Shown one piece after another: positions 26,258 through 35,800 of a stretch of DNA of 48,532 nucleotides (position 1 is the stretch's first letter; every line of letters begins with the position of its first letter). A program made the position numbers and the translations under genes. The notes beneath the pieces were generated by a model. It was not told the DNA's origin and did not search any database. It saw only the letters and a list, made by a program, of their open reading frames with translations. The stretch is from Bacteroidales bacterium (GTDB taxonomy: Bacteria > Bacteroidota > Bacteroidia > Bacteroidales > G3-4614), in the NCBI GenBank assembly GCA_017559955.1, contig JAFYPQ010000036.1, positions 1-48,532 on the forward strand, in the 5' to 3' direction.

Positions 26258-26305
26258 AAAAATCTAAGTTTTATTTTATATGCGAATATACGAAAAATAA
26301 ACAAC

Positions 26306-26331
26306 AAAAGGTTGCCAGGGGGCAACCTTTT
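26306..26331 (-). terminator. terminator of the etf-acd operon
   Basis: Eleven-base stem AAAAGGTTGCC (26306-26316) and GGCAACCTTTT (26321-26331), loop AGGG. On the minus strand it is followed by GTTGTTTATTTTT. It separates the etf-acd operon from ruvA. Confidence 0.75.
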
Positions 26332-26361
26332 GAAAATAAAATTATGAAAGTTCAATTGTAA

Positions 26362-28068
26362 TTAGTTGTTAAGATAGTTTTCAATGCTTGCGGGAGCAAA
26401 GTTTGCAATAAATGAAGCGTTTTTGTTTGTTTCAGCCTCACCATAACGAATGTAGTTTTCAGTTGAACGTTTGAAAGATTCGTTACGCATAGTATCTTGC
26501 AACAATAGATAACCCATAATGATATGTCCTGCAATTTCAACCAAGCGACGTGCGTGGAAGTCGATATATTGAGCATCCTTATCGGCAGTAACAGTAGCAA
26601 CGCTCTTCTCATAAAGAGCAGTCATTTCAACCAATTTAGCCTTCATTTCTGCCAATTCTGCAGGAACCTCTACAGCTTCATACTCTTTGATGATATTCAA
26701 ATATGTACCGCTACCTACGTGGCGAATAGCCGCAACAACTTGAAGCTGAGTAGTACCTTCGTAAATCGATGTGATACGGGCATCACGGTAAATACGCTCG
26801 CAAGGATAATCTTTCATAAATCCCGAACCACCATGAACCTGAACGCAGTCATAAGCATTTTGGTTGCAATATTCACTGCTCATACCCTTAACAAGAGGAG
26901 TAAGAGCATCGGCTTTGCGTTGAGCCTGTTTCATCTCCATACGCTCTTCTTTCTCTAAAGTACGCTCTTTTGCAATAGCCTCTAAAGTTTTATAAAGATC
27001 GACATATCGTGTAGTTTCGTAAAGAAGCGAACGAGAAGCATCAAGTTTAGCCTTCATTGTAGCTATAATCTCGCTTACGGCAGGGAAGTTTATGATAGCC
27101 TTTCCAAATTGGAAACGCTCTTTTGCATATTGAAGAGCCTCTCTGTATGCAGCCTCTGATATACCAACCGATTGAGCGGCAATACCCAAGCGGGCACCGT
27201 TCATCAACGCCATTACATATTTAATCAAACCAAGACGGCGTTCTCCGCAAAGTTCGGCTTTTGCATTTTTGAATACTAATTCGCAAGTAGGAGAGCCTTT
27301 GATACCCATTTTGTTTTCAATACGACGAACAACAACACCGCCGTCGTTACGATCGTAAATGAACATTGACAAACCTCTACCATCTTTTGAACCCTCTTCC
27401 GAACGAGCCAAAACAAGAGCAATATGTCCGTCGCCATTAGTGATAAAACGTTTAACACCGTTTAATCTCCAAGTTCCATCCTCCTCGCAATATGAAGCTT
27501 TAAGCATAACAGCTTGAAGGTCCGAACCTGCGTCTGGTTCTGTTAAATCCATAGCCATAGTTTCACCTGCACATACTCTTGGCAAGTATTTCATCTTTTG
27601 CTCTTCATTGGCAAATTCATTAATAGTTTCGGCACAATCTTGCAATCCCCAAATATTAACAAAACTTGCATCGGCACGGCTCACCATATCGGCTGCCATG
27701 ATATAAGGAACAAGCGAGAAGTTTAAACCATCGTATTGACGAGGAAGAGATATACCCATTAATCCTGCTTTAACCAAAGCATCAAGGTTTTTCTCTGTTG
27801 CCGAAGCATATTTAACGTGTCCGTCAATAACGTGAGGTCCCTCTTGGTCAACACTTTCAGCATTTGGAGCTACAATCTCTCCACTAATCTCTCCTGCAAT
27901 TTCAAGAACCTTTTCGTAGCTATCCATAGCATCCTCAAAATCAAGAGGAGCGTAGTCATATTTTTCAGCCTCGGTAAAGTTGCGTTCGTGCAACTCAACA
28001 AGGCGACGCATCATCGGGTGATTAAGATGATGTTTTAAGTCCGCATTATCCGAATAGAAATTTGCCAT
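26362..28068 (-). CDS. acyl-CoA dehydrogenase with C-terminal extension
   Basis: A 568-residue flavoenzyme that oxidises an acyl-CoA thioester at alpha-beta and passes electrons to ETF. The FAD and substrate segment DLTEPDAGSDLQAV and the FITNGD strand are clear. The motif ITSIYEGTTQLQ contains the expected catalytic base, Glu437, in the usual IYEGT context. About 100 residues follow the normal end of the fold, as in the long dehydrogenases with an extra C-terminal domain. It is the last gene of the etfB-etfA-acd operon, 4 bp after etfA, so its direct partner is encoded alongside. The acyl substrate (short-chain, branched or amino-acid derived) cannot be inferred from the sequence alone. Confidence 0.93.
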   Translation of the reverse strand: MANFYSDNADLKHHLNHPMMRRLVELHERNFTEAEKYDYAPLDFEDAMDSYEKVLEIAGEISGEIVAPNAESVDQEGPHVIDGHVKYASATEKNLDALVKAGLMGISLPRQYDGLNFSLVPYIMAADMVSRADASFVNIWGLQDCAETINEFANEEQKMKYLPRVCAGETMAMDLTEPDAGSDLQAVMLKASYCEEDGTWRLNGVKRFITNGDGHIALVLARSEEGSKDGRGLSMFIYDRNDGGVVVRRIENKMGIKGSPTCELVFKNAKAELCGERRLGLIKYVMALMNGARLGIAAQSVGISEAAYREALQYAKERFQFGKAIINFPAVSEIIATMKAKLDASRSLLYETTRYVDLYKTLEAIAKERTLEKEERMEMKQAQRKADALTPLVKGMSSEYCNQNAYDCVQVHGGSGFMKDYPCERIYRDARITSIYEGTTQLQVVAAIRHVGSGTYLNIIKEYEAVEVPAELAEMKAKLVEMTALYEKSVATVTADKDAQYIDFHARRLVEIAGHIIMGYLLLQDTMRNESFKRSTENYIRYGEAETNKNASFIANFAPASIENYLNN

Positions 28069-28072
28069 ATCG

Positions 28073-29092
28073 TTATTTGCTATTTTTCTTGTAATATTTA
28101 ATTAATTTAGGAAGAACCTCTTCAACACTACCGGTAATAACATAATCGGCAATAGAGTTAATAGGAGCTTCGGGGTCGGTATTAACCGAAATTATTATAG
28201 AGCTGTCTTGCATACCTGCAATATGTTGAATTTGTCCCGAAATACCGCAAGCGATGTATAGTTTAGGACGAACAGTAACACCTGTTTGTCCGATTTGACG
28301 CTCGTGTTCGGTATAACCGGCATCGACAGCAGCACGTGAAGCACCAACTTCTCCGCCTAAAACAGCAGCCAAATCGTAAAGAAGTTTGAAGTTCTCTTTT
28401 GAACCTACACCATAACCTCCGGCTACAACCACTGGAGCACCTTTAATGTTAACTTTTGATTTTGTAATTTGTCTCTCTATGATAGAAACCACAAAATCTT
28501 CATCCTTAACAAATTTGTTTACGTCAACAAAAACAATCTCTCCTGTATGGTCTGCGTTATAGATCTCACGTTTCATAACGCCCTCTCTTACTGTTGCCAT
28601 TTGAGGACGACAGTCGGGGTTTACAATTGTAGCAACAATGTTACCGCCAAAAGCAGGACGTATTTGATATAGCAAGTTTTCGTAAGTTTTACCGCTTTTG
28701 TTATCAGTGTGAGGACCAATCTCTAATGAGGTACAATCGGCAGTCAAACCGCTGTGAAGAGCAGATGATACACGAGGACCTAAATCCCTACCAATACAAG
28801 TAGCGCCCATTAAACAGATTTGAGGTTTAATTTCTTTAAACAATCCTGTTAGAATTGCAGCATGAGGAAGAGAGGTATATGGAGAAAGACGTTTGTCGTC
28901 AGCCATATAAATTCTGTCAGCACCGTAAGGGAAAATCTGTTTCTCAACACCTGCAAGTTCCGAACCGATAACAAGAGCTTCAAGTTGGCAACCCAACTTA
29001 TTTGCAAGAGTACGACCTTTTGTCAATAACTCTAAACTAACATCGGCTATAATGCCGTTTTCAATTTCGCAATATACAATTAAATTATTCAT
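28073..29092 (-). CDS. etfA: electron transfer flavoprotein, alpha subunit
   Basis: A 339-residue FAD-binding subunit of ETF. The N-terminal half (NNLIVYCEIENGIIADVSLE) is the adenine-nucleotide alpha-hydrolase-like domain. The C-terminal half has the FAD-binding signature: GGYGVGSKENF, RPKLYIACGISGQIQHIAGM, and IISVNTDPEAPI with ADYVITG. With EtfB it shuttles electrons from the acyl-CoA dehydrogenase encoded 4 bp downstream to another acceptor. It starts 2 bp after the etfB stop, so all three genes are probably translationally coupled. Whether this ETF bifurcates electrons cannot be decided from what I see. Confidence 0.95.
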   Translation of the reverse strand: MNNLIVYCEIENGIIADVSLELLTKGRTLANKLGCQLEALVIGSELAGVEKQIFPYGADRIYMADDKRLSPYTSLPHAAILTGLFKEIKPQICLMGATCIGRDLGPRVSSALHSGLTADCTSLEIGPHTDNKSGKTYENLLYQIRPAFGGNIVATIVNPDCRPQMATVREGVMKREIYNADHTGEIVFVDVNKFVKDEDFVVSIIERQITKSKVNIKGAPVVVAGGYGVGSKENFKLLYDLAAVLGGEVGASRAAVDAGYTEHERQIGQTGVTVRPKLYIACGISGQIQHIAGMQDSSIIISVNTDPEAPINSIADYVITGSVEEVLPKLIKYYKKNSK

Positions 29093-29094
29093 AA

Positions 29095-29961
29095 TTAGCC
29101 GATGGTATGGTTAGTAATCAATTCTTTCATTAACTCGTCAATCTCCTCGTCGGCAGTAGTTAAGCGTTTGCTTTCTTTTGCTTGAAAAACAACATTCTCA
29201 ACTTGTTTAACCTTAGTTGGTGATCCGGCAAGACCTGTTTGAGAAAGGTCAGCATCAACGTCAGCGGCACTCCATTCGCCAAGATTTAAGTACGCTCTCT
29301 TTTCATAAAGAGAAGTATCTGTCAATGAAGCCTTCTCTGAAGGAGTTTTGGCATATTTGTTTCGTTGAACCATTTTTGTATTTCTGGGACGACACTCATC
29401 TGCCGAACCATTAACTGTAACCAAAAGAGGAAGTTTTGCTTTTACGGTTTCTGTTCCGTGTTCAAGACGGCGAACAATAACTATCTCGTCGTTTTCAACA
29501 GAGACAATCTTTTCGGCGTATGTAACTTGAGGAATACCAAGTTTCTCTGCAACTTGCGGACCCACTTGAGCGGTATCTCCGTCTATGGCTTGGCGTCCTG
29601 AAATAATAATGTCAGCGTCTCCAATTTTTTTAACAGCACAAGAAAGAGCATATGAAGTAGCCAATGTGTCGGCACCGGCAAAAGCTCTGTCGGTTAAAAG
29701 AACACCGCCGTCTGCACCACGATAAAGTCCTTCTCGAATAATATCAGCAGCACGTGGAGGTCCCATGGTTAGCAACGTGATTGTTGTTCCGGGATTTTTC
29801 TCTTTAAGTTGTAATGCTTGTTCCAAAGCATTCAAGTCCTCAGGGTTAAAGATGGCGGGAAGAGCGGCACGATTAACAGTACCATCCTCTTTCATAGCAT
29901 CTTTACCCACATTTCTGGTATCGGGTACTTGTTTTGCAAGTACGACAATCTTTAATGCCAT
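29095..29961 (-). CDS. etfB: electron transfer flavoprotein, beta subunit
   Basis: A 288-residue EtfB, first gene of the operon. It begins ALKIVVLAKQVPDTRNVG and contains NPEDLNALEQALQLKE, LLTMGPPRAADIIREGLYRG, and the nucleotide-binding IISGRQAIDGDTAQVGPQ that marks the ETF beta family. It forms a heterodimer with EtfA in the cytoplasm. Two candidate -7 elements lie upstream on the minus strand (30013-30022 and 30083-30092), giving leaders of roughly 45 or 115 nt. Confidence 0.95.
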   Translation of the reverse strand: MALKIVVLAKQVPDTRNVGKDAMKEDGTVNRAALPAIFNPEDLNALEQALQLKEKNPGTTITLLTMGPPRAADIIREGLYRGADGGVLLTDRAFAGADTLATSYALSCAVKKIGDADIIISGRQAIDGDTAQVGPQVAEKLGIPQVTYAEKIVSVENDEIVIVRRLEHGTETVKAKLPLLVTVNGSADECRPRNTKMVQRNKYAKTPSEKASLTDTSLYEKRAYLNLGEWSAADVDADLSQTGLAGSPTKVKQVENVVFQAKESKRLTTADEEIDELMKELITNHTIG

Positions 29962-30010
29962 TTTCTCTATTTTTTTGTTTATACTAATTGTTCAATTATG
30001 ATATCAATAT

Positions 30011-30020
30011 TGCAAATATA
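30011..30020 (-). promoter_or_regulatory. proximal -7 element of etfB
   Basis: The minus strand reads TATATTTGCA, a full match, 50 bp upstream of the etfB ATG. Confidence 0.5.
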
Positions 30021-30082
30021 ACTCTTTTGAGTAAAAGAATATATTTAATATGTGATAAAAAATAACGAACGTCAAAAATCTT

Positions 30083-30092
30083 TGCAAAGATA
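30083..30092 (-). promoter_or_regulatory. distal -7 element of etfB
   Basis: The minus strand reads TATCTTTGCA, identical to the element before the J-domain gene, and overlaps the palindrome at 30078-30091. Confidence 0.45.
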
Positions 30093-30212
30093 CTCAAAAA
30101 TATTCTTTTTGTGTAATTTGAGAGCGATTAAATAACATTAAAATTAGAATAATACCCGTAGGGTATTGCAAATCTGTTTGTTATCGGTATGTTGTGAGTT
30201 TTGTTTGTGCAT

Positions 30213-30246
30213 AAAAAAAGAGATTGATTGCTCAATCTCTTTTTAA
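30213..30246 (-). terminator. terminator of the CTERM-like gene
   Basis: Stem AAAGAGATTGA (30217-30227) and TCAATCTCTTT (30232-30242), loop TTGC, extended by A/T pairs and flanked by A and T tracts on both sides. It lies 18 bp after the stop of the 111-residue gene. Confidence 0.85.
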
Positions 30247-30263
30247 TTTATTTTCGATTAAGA

Positions 30264-30599
30264 TTATTCTTCGTTCTTTTTTCTTTTGGTAAAAAGTCTT
30301 ATTGCATAAGCACCTCCTAATCCGAACAATCCCAAAATACTCTCTACGATGGGAACTGTATTACCTGGGTCGGTAAGGTCTGAATCTCCAAATCCTTTTG
30401 TTTCGGGAGTGGTTATATAGTCGCCCGCAAAAGACTCGGTTGTTGTTTGGTCTTCATCAAATATCGAATTTGCATCCTCTTCTGTGGCAATACCAAATCC
30501 GCCGAAAGATGGGCGAGTTCCTGAATTAGTTGGCCAGCTTTGAGCAAAAATATTTGCAGAAAATAGCAATATAGAAATAAATAATAATGTTTTTTTCAT
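30264..30599 (-). CDS. small secreted protein with PEP-CTERM-like sorting tail
   Basis: A 111-residue protein with a signal peptide (MKKTLLFISILLFSANIFAQ). A Ser/Thr/Asp/Glu-rich low-complexity middle of about 55 residues follows. The C-terminus has three parts: a short motif DPGNTVPI (77-84), a hydrophobic helix of about 19 residues (85-103) and a basic tail (KRKK at 105-108). This order matches the PEP-CTERM/PID-CTERM-type signals that exosortase-like enzymes recognise in other bacteria; calling it such is inference. No exosortase gene is in the window. Its own promoter and terminator make it a single-gene unit. The mature product would be a short acidic surface or extracellular peptide of unknown function. 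Confidence 0.7.
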   Translation of the reverse strand: MKKTLLFISILLFSANIFAQSWPTNSGTRPSFGGFGIATEEDANSIFDEDQTTTESFAGDYITTPETKGFGDSDLTDPGNTVPIVESILGLFGLGGAYAIRLFTKRKKNEE

Positions 30600-30652
30600 A
30601 GTTGAATTTGAAATTATTTCGTAGAATAATCCTTTACTTCATTTTCAAGATG

Positions 30653-30684
30653 CAAAATTAGTATTAAAAAAAGTAATAAACAAA
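30653..30684 (-). promoter_or_regulatory. -33/-7 promoter of the CTERM-like gene
   Basis: On the minus strand TTTG (30684-30681) is followed after 20 bases by TAATTTTGCA, a good match to the Bacteroides TTTG-N19/20-TAnnTTTG promoter. The leader would be about 47 nt. Confidence 0.65.
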
Positions 30685-30795
30685 TTTAAACAAAAGAAAA
30701 TTCTAAAAATCAACAAAATAATCTATAATTATAGATGTTTCTATTAATTTGTAATGAAGTATCTTATCAGAAAAAGAACGAAATAATATAAATCC

Positions 30796-31623
30796 CTACA
30801 TTAGTTTTTCAATAAAAATAAGTTCATTATTGGTGGTTATATGGTTTATACTCTCTTTGTTTGGCATCTCTTTGAATATTCCAAAAATCGAAGAGCCCGA
30901 ACCCGACATCGATGCATATTCGGCACCGGCTTGGTATAGAGATTCTTTAATCGAATTCAATCTTGGATATTTGGGGAAAAGAGAGTCTTCAAAATCGTTT
31001 TTAACCAACCCTTTCCATTGGCAGACAGGTAGCTTTATAACCTCTCTTAAATTATGCTTCGGTTTTGTAGGAACGACACCTGAGTATGCCTCAGCAGTTG
31101 AAATGGCAATATCTGGTTTAATTAAAACAATAAAATAATCTTTAAGCGATAAATCTATCTCTGTAAACTCCGTACCAATCCCTTCGGCAAAAACAGTTCT
31201 GTTTTTTATAAAAAAAGGAACGTCCGCTCCAATGGTGGACCCTATTTGGTGGAGTTCACAGGGGTCTATATCTTTTATAAACATTTCAGACAAAAGTTTT
31301 AACATATAAGCGGCATCCGACGAACCTCCGCCTAATCCTGCTGCAAAAGGAATTCCCTTTTTGAGAATAACATCGACAGAGGGTATCTTATATCGGCTTA
31401 GCAAAGCCCTATAAGCCTTCTCTACTAAATTGGGTTTCCCGTCATCAGGCAAACCAATAACCTCTAATTTAAAACTATTTATATCGTCCGATGACGGTAT
31501 TACTTCAAGTATGTCATATATAGGTATGGGATAAAACACGCTCTCTATATTGTGGTATCCGTCATCTCGTTTACTTACGATATTTAAACCTAAATTAATT
31601 TTAGCATTCGGGAAAACAATCAT
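30796..31623 (-). CDS. ispE: 4-diphosphocytidyl-2-C-methyl-D-erythritol kinase
   Basis: This 275-residue GHMP-family kinase phosphorylates CDP-methylerythritol at the 2-position in the non-mevalonate isoprenoid pathway. The N-terminus (FPNAKINLGLNIVSKRDDGY) carries the substrate-binding lysine K8. The ATP loop PFAAGLGGGSSDAAY is at 92-106, GADVPFFI gives the catalytic Asp, and the C-terminal SMSGSGSSIFGIF is motif 3. The length is normal. It appears monocistronic; upstream there is a -7-like TAACTTCGCA (31673-31664, minus), with C in place of the third T as at two other housekeeping genes here. Confidence 0.95.
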   Translation of the reverse strand: MIVFPNAKINLGLNIVSKRDDGYHNIESVFYPIPIYDILEVIPSSDDINSFKLEVIGLPDDGKPNLVEKAYRALLSRYKIPSVDVILKKGIPFAAGLGGGSSDAAYMLKLLSEMFIKDIDPCELHQIGSTIGADVPFFIKNRTVFAEGIGTEFTEIDLSLKDYFIVLIKPDIAISTAEAYSGVVPTKPKHNLREVIKLPVCQWKGLVKNDFEDSLFPKYPRLNSIKESLYQAGAEYASMSGSGSSIFGIFKEMPNKESINHITTNNELIFIEKLM

Positions 31624-31748
31624 AACTTTAATTATTGCAGGTAAAATTCCATTTAAACTTTATTGCGAAGTTAATAAATTTAGTGATATAAAAATATTAC
31701 AAGGTAAAAAAACTTAACACAATGAAATGTAAATTAGTATATATGTAT

Positions 31749-31758
31749 TAACTTTGCA
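31749..31758 (+). promoter_or_regulatory. -7 promoter element of plsC
   Basis: TAACTTTGCA, a full match, 26 bp before the ATG at 31785. Confidence 0.6.
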
Positions 31759-31784
31759 CTACGAAAAATAAAAATATCTATTTT

Positions 31785-32501
31785 ATGAAAATATTCTTAT
31801 TTGTATTTGAACTGTTGTTTACCTTCCCGTTAATAATTGTATTGACAATAATAGCAGCATTGGTGGTGATGTTGGGTTGTATGTTAGGTAAAGCGTCGTT
31901 TTGGGGCTACTATCCAGCAATGATGTGGGCGAGAGCGGTCTGTGCATTGTCTTTTGTGCGGATAGAGGTGAAAGGTCGAGAGAATATCGATCCTAAGCAA
32001 TCGTATGTATTTGTTGCAAACCATCAAGGTGCATTCGATATATTCTTGATATATGGATATTTAAAACACAATTTTAAATGGGTTATGAAACACACCTTGC
32101 GAAAAGTTCCGATGGTTGGTAAGGCGTGTGAGGCAGCAAAACATATATTTGTTGACCGAACAAACCCCAAAGCTATAAAACGAACCATTGAAGAGGCTAA
32201 AGCTACATTGCAAGGCGGAATGTCTGTGGTTATATTTCCAGAGGGAACACGCTCGGCTGATGGGAAAATGAAAAAATTTAAAAGAGGGGCATTTCAGTTG
32301 GCTGTTGATTTAAATATACCTGTGGTGCCATTGACAATAAACGGTTCGTATAAAATAATGCCTAAATCAACATTCTTGATATATCCCGGGAAATTAACCC
32401 TTCAAATACACAAACCCATTATGCCTCCTTTGGAGGGTTATGATATGGAAGTTTTGGTAGAGGAGAGTTATCAAAAAGTGTCATCGGCGTTGAAAGAATA
32501 A
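31785..32501 (+). CDS. plsC: 1-acyl-sn-glycerol-3-phosphate acyltransferase
   Basis: A 238-residue membrane-bound acyltransferase that converts lysophosphatidate to phosphatidate in phospholipid synthesis. A hydrophobic N-terminal segment spans residues 3-33. The catalytic NHxxxxD motif is N79-H80 with D85 (ANHQGAFD), and the glycerol-phosphate site FPEGTRS is at 151-157. The PlsC motif IPVVPLTINGS follows. The gene stands alone, divergent from ispE, and is followed by a tRNA gene. Specificity for a particular lysolipid (phospholipid or ornithine lipid) cannot be read from the sequence. Confidence 0.92.
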   Translation: MKIFLFVFELLFTFPLIIVLTIIAALVVMLGCMLGKASFWGYYPAMMWARAVCALSFVRIEVKGRENIDPKQSYVFVANHQGAFDIFLIYGYLKHNFKWVMKHTLRKVPMVGKACEAAKHIFVDRTNPKAIKRTIEEAKATLQGGMSVVIFPEGTRSADGKMKKFKRGAFQLAVDLNIPVVPLTINGSYKIMPKSTFLIYPGKLTLQIHKPIMPPLEGYDMEVLVEESYQKVSSALKE

Positions 32502-32571
32502 AATATAGTGAGTTGGGTGTGAATTTATAACTATTTAAGTTCTAAACTCTTTTATTTACACAACAAACAAC

Positions 32572-32642
32572 TGTCCATTGGTGTAATGGTAGCACGTCAG
32601 ATTCTGGCTCTGCCTGTGGGGGTTCGAGTCCCTCATGGACAA
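32572..32642 (+). tRNA. tRNA-Gln (anticodon CTG)
   Basis: A cloverleaf can be drawn by hand. Acceptor TGTCCAT (32572-32578) pairs with ATGGACA (32635-32641). The D arm has GTG/CAC, the anticodon loop TTCTGGC (32602-32608) has CTG at 32604-32606, and the T arm is GGGGG-TTCGAGT-CCCTC. The U1-A72 pair is typical of tRNA-Gln. The outermost anticodon-stem pair is a T-C mismatch (32597/32613). No CCA is encoded. It reads CAG codons. Confidence 0.92.
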
Positions 32643-32643
32643 C

Positions 32644-32678
32644 AAAAGAGATTGACAACAATCTCTTTTTGTTTTTTT
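32644..32678 (+). terminator. terminator after tRNA-Gln
   Basis: Eleven-base stem AAAAGAGATTG (32644-32654) and CAATCTCTTTT (32659-32669), loop ACAA, followed by GTTTTTTT. It starts one base after the tRNA discriminator region. Confidence 0.88.
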
Positions 32679-32733
32679 ATGGAATATGAACTAAATTTTT
32701 ATGATTAAATAATGAAAATCAGTTTAAATAATA

Positions 32734-32743
32734 TATATTTGCA
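32734..32743 (+). promoter_or_regulatory. -7 promoter element of GH85 copy 1
   Basis: TATATTTGCA, full match to the consensus, 61 bp before the ATG. The preceding bases (ATAATA) are like those before copy 2. Confidence 0.6.
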
Positions 32744-32803
32744 CTTTGTAAGAACCGTTTAAATTGTTTGCAATTTTTTTAACCATTATATAAATTAACA
32801 CTC

Positions 32804-35800
32804 ATGAAGAAAAGATTATTATTTGCTGTATTGGCAATGTTGCCTATGTTGGCTTATTCTCAAGCTTCACCTCAACATGAACAGTATGTTAAGATAGGCT
32901 CTGAGAATGTTTCTTGGGGAGATGCTTACAAAGTATGGCAACCCGGTAATGCATTTTACAAAGGGCTTGATGCCTTGGCAGAGGAGAACGAGAACTTTAA
33001 CATCTCTCGTATTAAACCTCGTGAGAGATTTGTTAACCCACAAACTCAAGTGCGTATCGACCAAACAGCCGACCGCAAACTATTATGGTGGTGCCCTATT
33101 GGTGGTGATGGCTGGAATGCTCTTCCCTCATATTGGTTTGGAGGAGAGGTTTGGACAATGTGGAGTTACACTGATATTTGGGGTAACTGGACAGCTCCCT
33201 TGATGAGTATGCCGGCAGCAATGCTTGACGTATGTCACAAAAATGGTGTTCAAATCTCATGTCTTGCACCAATTGCGTGGGCAGCAACCATCTATACATC
33301 TGACGGAAGTGGTTACGGATACCTTTTGAACAAACTTTTAACAGATGCAGGTGGTGCTGACAAATTCTTGAAATTCTTGAAATATTACGGAATTGACGGA
33401 ATGGGCTTCAACTCTGAGTTTACTTGGTCAGGAACATTAGCAGGTGGTCCATATTCAGGAAATCAATTCCATACCGGAATGAAAAAATTCTTAGGAGATT
33501 GTTACTCTAAAGCAGACTCTTACGGAGTTCCTTTCCACAACTGTTGGTACTCTTTGACATCTAACGAAGGTTATGTAGGTGGTGGTAACGCTTTGAATGC
33601 ATCAAACAAAGACTGGTTTGACTACAATGGTAAAAAAACATCTACAGCTTACTTCATGAACTATGGAGGTTCGTTGAGCCAATCACAAAACACAGTAGAG
33701 ACATATTTCCCAAATCGTTCTTCATACGATGTATTCATGGGTGTTGACTATCAAGCAGGAGGTTCTGCAAGCTGGATGTCTCTTCCAAGTTACAAAATCT
33801 CAGCAGGTCTTTGGGGTGCACACAACCGTAACCTTATTTATGAGACTCGTGGAGAGAGAGGATCAGACCCTCTACAACAACAAAAAACATACCAAATGAT
33901 ATTGGAGAATGTGTTCACAGGATCAACTAAAAACCCAGTAAACCCATGTGCAATATCAAGTACAACTCGTTTCAACTCAATGTCAACAAATGCTTACGGA
34001 TGGGCTCAATTTGTTACAGCACGTAGTACATTGATGGATCAAGAGGGTAGCAACTTGGCAACAGATCCTTTCGTAACAAACTTCAACTTAGGAAACGGTA
34101 TGTTCTTCAATGTTGCAGGAGAACGTCATGCAAACACCGAATGGTATAATATCGGTATGCAAGACTATATGCCAACATGGCGTTGGTGGACAACTACCAC
34201 ATACATGGGAAGAGATGAGAATCAAGTAAGTTCTGACCTTTCAGCTGAGTTTACATGGGACGATGCATGGTTTGGAGGTTCATGTTTGCAAATTTCAGGA
34301 GCAACAGAAAAAACTTACATGCAACTTTTCAAAACAAAATATGCAACTGAAAAATCAGGTGATTGCCTAACAATCCGCTATAAAGTTCTTTCAGGAACAG
34401 GAGATTTGGCATGGGCTTGTTCAAAAGAGGGAACAGAGACAATTGTAGTTGAAAAAGCAATTAGTTCTTCAACAGTTGATGAAAATGGTTGGGTAACTGT
34501 TAATACAGCAATCGGTGGTCGTAGCGGTATTAAACTTGAAAGTTCTACAATCGCTCAAATAGGTTTGAAATTCACTAATACAAGTGATGATTTCAAAATC
34601 TTAATTGGACAAATAGCTCTTACAAGAGGAAAACCAGGAACATACGATCAACCTCAAACACCTGTAATAGAGAAAGTTAAAATGATGGCTCGTAACTATA
34701 AAGGTGTAGATATGAAGATAATCTTCAACATGAATAAAGCATTTACAGGAACAAAAGAGGCTTATGAGTCTATCTATAACAACGAAGTAAAAACTTCTTA
34801 TTTCCGTATCTATACACAACAAGAGGGAGAAGAAGAGAAAGTGTTTGCTGCAACAACTTCATGGGCAGCTTACGTTGTTGGAGCTCCTTATAATACAGAT
34901 AAAGGCGGTAAAATACGTATTGGTGTATCTTCTGTAAGTTTGGATTATGAGGAAGAGTCTGCTATAGCATGGGGTGAGTGGTTTAATCCATTATCTATCG
35001 AAGCTACCATTGTTGAGGGTACCGAAATTGACAAACCAATAATTAAAGCAAACGAGGAGTTTACACTTAAATACATCGATACTAATCACCCTGCTGCAAC
35101 ATGGGAAGTTATAAACTCATTGACAGGAGCAAGTGTAAAAACTTTTACAAATACAAAATCAATAACAATGTCTTTGCCAACAGAGGGTTCATACGATGTT
35201 AAGATTACAAATGCCGATGGAACAGTTGCTTATACACGTGGTATTATACAAGTATCTCCTTCTTCAACAGGAGCAATACCTGTGTTGTCTTCATTAACAT
35301 CTAATAAAACCCAAGCAAAAGTTGACGAGACAGCAATATTGACATATACAGCATCTCGTATGGGTGAAGGTGCTGTATCTCGTGCAGTAAAAGTAGAAGA
35401 CCCCAATATGTTGCGTTTCCCCGAGGTTGTAGGATCACGTCCATATACATATATGATGTGGTTTAAGGTTGATAAATTTACTCACGGAATGGAGGGAACA
35501 AACCTTATCGACAAGAGAAGTTTCTCAGATGTTTGGCCACATAACAACTGGGGAGATATTTGGGTAACAATTCGTACAGAGAGAATTGCTCGAAAAGAGA
35601 CAGGAGCCTCTTCAACAGCAGAAGACAGAATCCACCCAGCAAATGAGATCTCATTCAATACATACGGATGGACAGAGCACGATGATCCTAACTCTCAAAT
35701 GATGTCAAACGATCATAGCGTAAACGAAGGACAATGGACACACATTGCTGTAACTTTTGGTACAGATAATATACAAAAAATGTATTTCAATGGTAAAAAA

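Larger units (their letters stand above)
29962..30263. other. 302-bp region between etfB and the small CTERM-like gene
   Basis: It contains the two etfB promoter candidates, a perfect 14-base palindrome ATCTTTGCAAAGAT (30078-30091) that overlaps the distal one, a hairpin AATACCC-GTA-GGGTATT (30151-30167) and the terminator of the upstream minus-strand gene (30213-30246). The palindrome could be a regulator site, but this is a guess. No coding potential. Confidence 0.5.
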
